A stretch of DNA of 64,000 nucleotides from Cytauxzoon felis. Taxonomy: Eukaryota > Apicomplexa > Aconoidasida > Piroplasmida > Theileriidae. How positions within the stretch are numbered: the first letter of the stretch is position 1; each line of letters begins with the position of its first letter. The notes beneath the pieces are model-generated. The model ran no database searches. It worked only from the letters and a program-made list of their open reading frames with translations, and was not told the DNA's origin. Below are positions 59,925 through 64,000 of the stretch, one piece after another. Location of the stretch: assembly GCA_020283715.1 (NCBI GenBank), contig JAIQCW010000079.1, positions 1-64,000 of the forward strand, read 5' to 3'. The translations under genes and the position numbers were made by a program.

Positions 59925-61038
59925 ATGACATTATTGATAGATGGATTTGCTAATGAAGGAACTGGTCAAGATGCAGGTCCTAAATCTCAGATTAAAAGAG
60001 TGTTATCCTGTATATTCACATGACACATGCCATCCAGCTGGTCACGTCCAGGGAATTGGGGAGAATTTGTAGATAACACAGGATTGGATGTTAAAAATTT
60101 TGTACTCTCTAAACTTAATGAAGGCAAAACGAAGGCTACCAAGGCCGATTGGAAGTCTGCCAGTGAATCTATAAAGAGTGAAGTTTTAAGTAAAATTGGT
60201 GATGCTATAACTAAGGTTAAAGCAATAGAAACGGGTGCAGAATTTACTACTACTACTTCAGGTAGAGGCGAAACAGCTAATACAGCTCTTACCGCAGCTC
60301 AGACTGAGGCCCAGAAAATTACCGCTGATGATTTCAATACTGGTAGCACTATTACAGCCACAGATATTACAACACCTATTGATGCAGCTAAAAATAAATT
60401 TGACAATGCTAGTCAAGATGGAGTCGGTGAACATACAACTGCTGATAAAGCTGTTCCTTCCAAGTGGAGGAATTGGAACAGTAATGGAGGTGGAGGATGG
60501 TGGTATTTATTGTTGGAACCTTTAGTAAATATTGAATATATAAAAAAATACCCTCCTTATTCAACATGATATTATATATACTTCACTTCATGACCTACAT
60601 CTATAGGCTGTGAACATAATTGGTGTGGATGGTGATCGATGCAAGTTTCTAATACGTCAGAAATTATGGTGGGGTATGTAATTACAACTAAATAAATGTT
60701 TATAAACTCCAGGACGATTTAGACCTAGGCCTATTAAATTGCCATCAGGTAAAAAGATTGCTTATACTAGACATCCGATCGAAGCACCGCCTGAAAATTT
60801 CAACGGTAAGTGGAAATTAATAAATTGATATATTATTTCAATCCATTAATGACTACAAGGAGCTTGGATACGTATATATAAAAAATTATTCATTCATTTA
60901 GAACCGAGAAAATACAAGGATGAGATATCTGTAGCATGGCCATATGGTGTAGATTCAAGTAGAATAGCTGGGAACTATATAATTCATAATCCTACAGCAT
61001 CTGGTACAGGTTACTGTCCAGTGCCTATACTGTATTGA
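59925..61038 (+). CDS. Small protein of unknown function, interrupted by an antigen-like open frame
   Basis: Four exons: 59925-59999, 60607-60673, 60713-about 60806 and about 60901-61038. The spliced product of about 125 residues reads MTLLIDGFANEGTGQDAGPK, VNIIGVDGDRCKFLIRQKLW, GRFRPRPIKLPSGKKIAYTR and AWPYGVDSSRIAGNYIIHNP. Phase is kept at every join. I do not recognise it. The basic, short, single-domain character and its place next to uS15m suggest a mitochondrial component, but that is only a hint. Intron 1 (about 607 nt) is anomalous and contains the reading frame at 60027-60569. Its donor (AGA|GTGTTA) is weak compared with the usual GTAAGT/GTATGT. Confidence 0.6.
60027..60569 (+). pseudogene. 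Antigen-like Ala/Thr-rich open frame nested in an intron
   Basis: An uninterrupted 180-codon frame: MPSSWSRPGNWGEFVDNTGL, then helical Lys/Ala/Ser stretches (ASESIKSEVLSKIGDAITKV) and a Thr/Ala-rich part (TANTALTAAQTEAQKITADD). It ends near a Trp/Gly-rich segment (WRNWNSNGGGGWWYLLLEPL). Composition and GC differ sharply from neighbouring exons and resemble the fragment at 56.3-58 kb. There is no signal peptide. Flanking repeat words are not evident here. It could be a small real gene, but its position inside another gene's intron, on the same strand, makes a displaced family fragment more likely. Confidence 0.55.
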
Positions 61039-61306
61039 GGTCATTTCTTTAAAAAATTTTTAAAGTACAATTTATAACATTTAAATGATAAGAATATTAA
61101 TTTATTAATTATATAATGATAAATTATACATTAATTATTGTAAATGTCTAGTATATACTTTGGGTGTTGATGGTATCCTTCCACTATGGGTGGGGTGAGT
61201 ATACAAGTATAGGAAGGATCATATATTAGGTCATACATAATTTGATATTTAATAAAATTATTATTGTTTCACTTTAAAAAATAATAATATATAAAATATA
61301 GTAAAA

Positions 61307-61967
61307 ATGAAGAGTTTATTATCTACAGATAGATTACGTATACCACCAGAAGGTATGTTGTTTATGTGGAGTTGTTGATATTCATCTTTAAAATTATAGT
61401 TACATTAACTATAAAATCATGTAAAGTTACAGTAAAGGGTAAATATGGTGAAGTAACTCGTGATTTTAGTCATTTACCAATTGAATTACGTTTATCTAAG
61501 GATAAGAAATCGGTTGTTATAAGATTATGGTTTGCGACTAGAACAACAGTAGCTTCAATTCGTACATGCCTAAGTCATATAGAAAATATGATTATAGGTG
61601 TTACAAAGGTTGGTTTATTACTATATATTATTCATCTAATTATTTTTAATAGAAATTTCAATATAAAATGCGCTTAGTACATGCACATTTCCCTATTAAT
61701 TCTAATATTACTGATGATGGGAAAGTTGTAGAGATTAGGAATTTCTTAGGTGAACGTCGTGTAAGAGTAATAAGAGCATTACCTGGTGTCAAGGTTGAGA
61801 AATCTGAAACAGTTAAAGATGAATTAATATTAACAGGTGTCGATGTAGAAAGTGTTTCAAGATCAGCAGCATTAATAAGACAATCATCTGTTGTTAGGAA
61901 CAAAGATATAAGACAATTCCTAGATGGTATTTATGTCAGTGAAAAAGGTGTAGTAGATGATAACTAA
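61307..61967 (+). CDS. RPL9: Cytosolic large ribosomal subunit protein uL6 (RPL9)
   Basis: Three exons, 61307-61352, 61400-61608 and 61653-61967, giving 189 residues. Landmarks: [112 protein letters not shown]. All match eukaryotic RPL9 along its full length. The protein is a structural component of the 60S subunit near the GTPase-associated region. Introns are 47 and 44 nt. Confidence 0.97.
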
Positions 61968-62234
61968 ATTAAATTATATTATAAATTATATTATATATAT
62001 TATTTTCAAGTGAAAATTGAACCAAAACCAGGATCTAAGAAATTAATTGTTGTAAAAGTTCCAACTTACCAGCATATATACGACATATCTTAGATGTTAC
62101 CTTAACCTAGAAAATTATATAATCATCATCCCATTAAACTCACCACCTCCCATACACTTGAAGTCGCCTTGAATAATTTACTAAATACAGGATATGGTAT
62201 ACGACATGTATACTATAAATATTATAATATATCA

Positions 62235-62585
62235 TCCACTAGATGTCCAATCCAACTCTTTTCATCCTGCCGTCAGCTCTCCACCTGAGGTTACAACCAC
62301 TGTTCCACTCGCCGTGGAGGCCTCTTCTAATTACTTCCCCCTTCGCTTCCCTGAGATCAGCTGCGGGTTCCACTCGAGGTCCAGTACTATTCTTCATTCC
62401 ATCTACACCTTCATCATCGCCACGATCTCTGGGAGTGGCTTTACTCTTTAGAGATAGGTAATTGGAAGGGCTGTCTGCAAGACTAACCTCAGGTGGAACG
62501 CCTAGTGGAAGAAGAGTAAGATTGGATCTCGAGTGGAAGAGAAGGTGGTGAGGACGTAACCTCAGGTGGAAAAGAGTATGAGAAT
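62235..62585. repeat. Modular repeat cluster between uL6 and a secreted protein gene
   Basis: GTCCAATCCAACTC, CCTGCCGTCAGCTCTCC, CACCTGAGGTTACAACC, CACTCGCCGTGGAGGCC, CTTCGCTTCCCTGAGATCAG, CCACGATCTCTGGGAGTGG, CTCTTTAGAGATAGGTAATT and GCTGTCTGCAAGACTAACC. It separates the tail-to-tail uL6 and secreted-protein genes and ends about 20 bases from the latter's stop codon. Short open frames here are repeat artefacts. The remaining 61968-62234 holds no gene I can see. Confidence 0.9.
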
Positions 62586-62606
62586 TGATGGGTTATATTC
62601 TTGTGA

Positions 62607-63624
62607 TCAACATACTGGAAAATTTTTGAGGAAGCACAGATGTACGGGTCCTACGAATATACATCCGCATAGTACAGCGAACATGTTCCCTAATACATGT
62701 ACCATAGTAGCAAATATATCATATCCAAATTGAACACCACCTCTTATGTAAGTACATAAATTAATAAGCATCTCTAAACGATCACAACTTGCTTGTGTAT
62801 TACAAGGTGTATCAGTAGTCAAATCCAATTGATCAAAAATAGTTTTAATCTCAGTAAAACGTTGCATGTTTGGCTTTATATATTCATTATTAACCTCTTC
62901 AAACTATAATGGGAACAATAAAGACCGACCTCAGTATATCAACACACCTTTTGAAACTGATCCTTTACCAACAAAATCAAAATTCTAGCCATTTTTAATT
63001 CATTTGATGATATCTAAATGAAAAATGAAGTATAAACGCTCATAGAGCACGAAAATTTTTGTTAATCATACCGTATTATCAGTCAATTTCTTGTAATCTT
63101 CCATGTAATCTTCATTGAAATTTTCATTCAGGTGATCATTCATAGATGTATCTATTAAATCCTCCTCTATATAATCACCATCCTTATATCTGAGGTGTAT
63201 GTGTGATTTGAATAGGGAATAAACTCACTTCTCTTTAAACTCCTTAATCATATTCCTGAAAATTATGAATGTTTTGGATGAATTTTTTAAAGTACCTAAA
63301 ATATGTAACTTCACGATCTATAGATATGATATAAACCTATGATTATGCATCAACATACCTCCATATTTACTCTTCAGTATAAACTCAACACGTCTAATGT
63401 CTAAAGGAGAAAATGTTAATTAAAATTGAAATGTGTAGATTATAATTACATTCAGGATCTAAAATAGACTCTGGGTGATATGTTAGCCCATTATAATCTT
63501 TCTTGTATGTATTATACAACTCATTAAATAACTTGTCCGAGAGCAGACTTGTAACATTCTCACAGGATGTATATGCGATATAATTAATAAATATTACAAT
63601 AGACAATAATATTAAATTAAACAT
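62607..63624 (-). CDS. Secreted or membrane-associated protein of unknown function
   Basis: About seven small exons. Signal peptide MFNLILLSIVIFINYIAYTS at the start (63624), then CENVTSLLSDKLFNELYNTY and YHPESILDPE. Small exons follow (IRRVEFILKSKYG, DREVTYF, NMIKEFKEK, DGDYIEEDLIDTSMNDHLNE, SSNELKMARILILLVKDQFQ). The last exon reads FEEVNNEYIKPNMQRFTEIK, CNTQASCDRLEMLINLCTYI and a hydrophobic C-terminus (MFAVLCGCIFVGPVHLCFL). Signal peptide, paired cysteines and hydrophobic end suggest export to the surface or a secretory organelle, with membrane or GPI attachment possible. I do not recognise the family. All joins keep phase. The 3' end lies next to a repeat cluster. Confidence 0.6.
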
Positions 63625-63756
63625 TACTTAATTAATTCATATATATATTCAATAAAATATACGGAAATCCAAAAGATGGTGTGTAGAATAGGGGTAGGTA
63701 AAACGACATCAGCAAAAGGTAATGACGTAAACCAAATAATAACACATATGTAAATA

Positions 63757-64000
63757 TTAAAATATTAACTCTAATTGTTTTTTTTCAGCAGCTAATGATA
63801 GCAACGCTAGATCATTCTGTACCTTCCAGTTCTTATAGTCCCTAGGTCTTGAAGGGTTATAAAATGCCCTGGAATCCGAGCTGGATGAAGTCTTGTAAAA
63901 TTGTTCCGTGGTAAACATTTCCTTATCCGTCTGTATAATGAAATTAAATGGGTTAAAACAATTGATGAGTTAAATTTGCAATAGAAACATGACAAATACA
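63757..64000 (-). CDS. Last exon of an unknown gene, continuing past the window
   Basis: Minus-strand exon 63757-63930 behind a clear acceptor (TTATACAG). It reads TDKEMFTTEQFYKTSSSSDS, RAFYNPSRPRDYKNWKVQND and LALLSLAAEKKQLELIF then stop. The charged helical end and the YNPSRPRDY..W block look like genuine protein, slightly reminiscent of splicing-factor tails, but not enough to name. Sequence from 63931 to the edge is intron or an upstream exon I cannot judge. The rest of the gene lies beyond the window. Confidence 0.5.

Noticed and set aside
62194..62461. Two plus-strand open frames of 72-85 codons
   Set aside because: Repeat-derived translations without independent support.
63676..63840. 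Plus-strand mini gene starting MVCRIGVGKTTSAK with an apparent intron
   Set aside because: It would encode only about 30 residues, and the opposite strand in the same place carries a better exon with an acceptor and protein-like text.

Overview
This is a nuclear contig from an apicomplexan parasite, most likely a piroplasm of the Theileria/Cytauxzoon/Babesia group. The DNA is very AT-rich. Genes are tightly packed on both strands and most are split by tiny GT-AG introns (about 30-60 nt). Several proteins start with signal or bipartite leaders. Two giant alveolate-type cysteine-repeat modular proteins sit side by side, and there are fragments of a repeated-domain family that resembles piroplasm antigen families. 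I cannot fix the species: the antigen-like fragments recall T. equi-type families, but the base composition looks lower in GC than I would expect for T. equi.

Layout. 0-3.1 kb: a tandem GC-rich repeat, a FolC-type folylpolyglutamate/dihydrofolate synthase and a TFIIIC subunit (tau95/GTF3C5 type), both on the minus strand. 3.6-23.2 kb: two tandem cysteine-repeat modular membrane proteins on the plus strand. 23.4-27.1 kb: tRNA-Trp, U2 snRNP A', a signal-bearing unknown and a WBP2/GRAM-like protein. 27.5-30.7 kb: nuclear cap-binding protein CBP80. 30.7-32.5 kb: a gene-free AT-rich stretch. 32.5-36.8 kb: a large unknown four-exon gene. 37-45.6 kb: a small mitochondrial-looking protein, then minus-strand UFC1, a TBP-like factor, an organellar class I release factor and a GCN2-like protein with a dead kinase domain. 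45.9-52.5 kb: tRNA-Thr, a degenerate helicase-like protein, a tiny signal-peptidase subunit, an RS-type unknown and an RRM protein. 53.1-59 kb: TTC27. 59.1-64 kb: uS15m, an unknown gene, uL6 (RPL9), a secreted unknown and the last exon of another gene.

The most unusual layer is a dispersed GC-rich modular repeat family in both orientations. Short words such as ACCTCAGGTGGA, GCTGATCTCAGGGAAGCG, CCACGATCTCTGGGAGTGG and GCTGTCTGCAAGACGAAG are shuffled at about ten loci. Copies lie in unusually long introns, in intergenic gaps and, once, in frame inside CBP80. In TTC27 a 1.9 kb intron holds a truncated antigen-family gene fragment bracketed by inverted copies of the repeat. A second antigen-like open frame sits inside an intron of another housekeeping-type gene near 60 kb. 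This looks like a repeat-associated mechanism that moves antigen-gene pieces into introns of conserved genes.

Two conserved genes (the FolC-like gene and the second modular protein) each need a single-base correction in an A homopolymer to stay in frame. This points either to assembly indels or to real slippage. Exon boundaries given here were read by eye from GT/AG sites and protein conservation. Most should be right to within a base or two, but none has transcript support.
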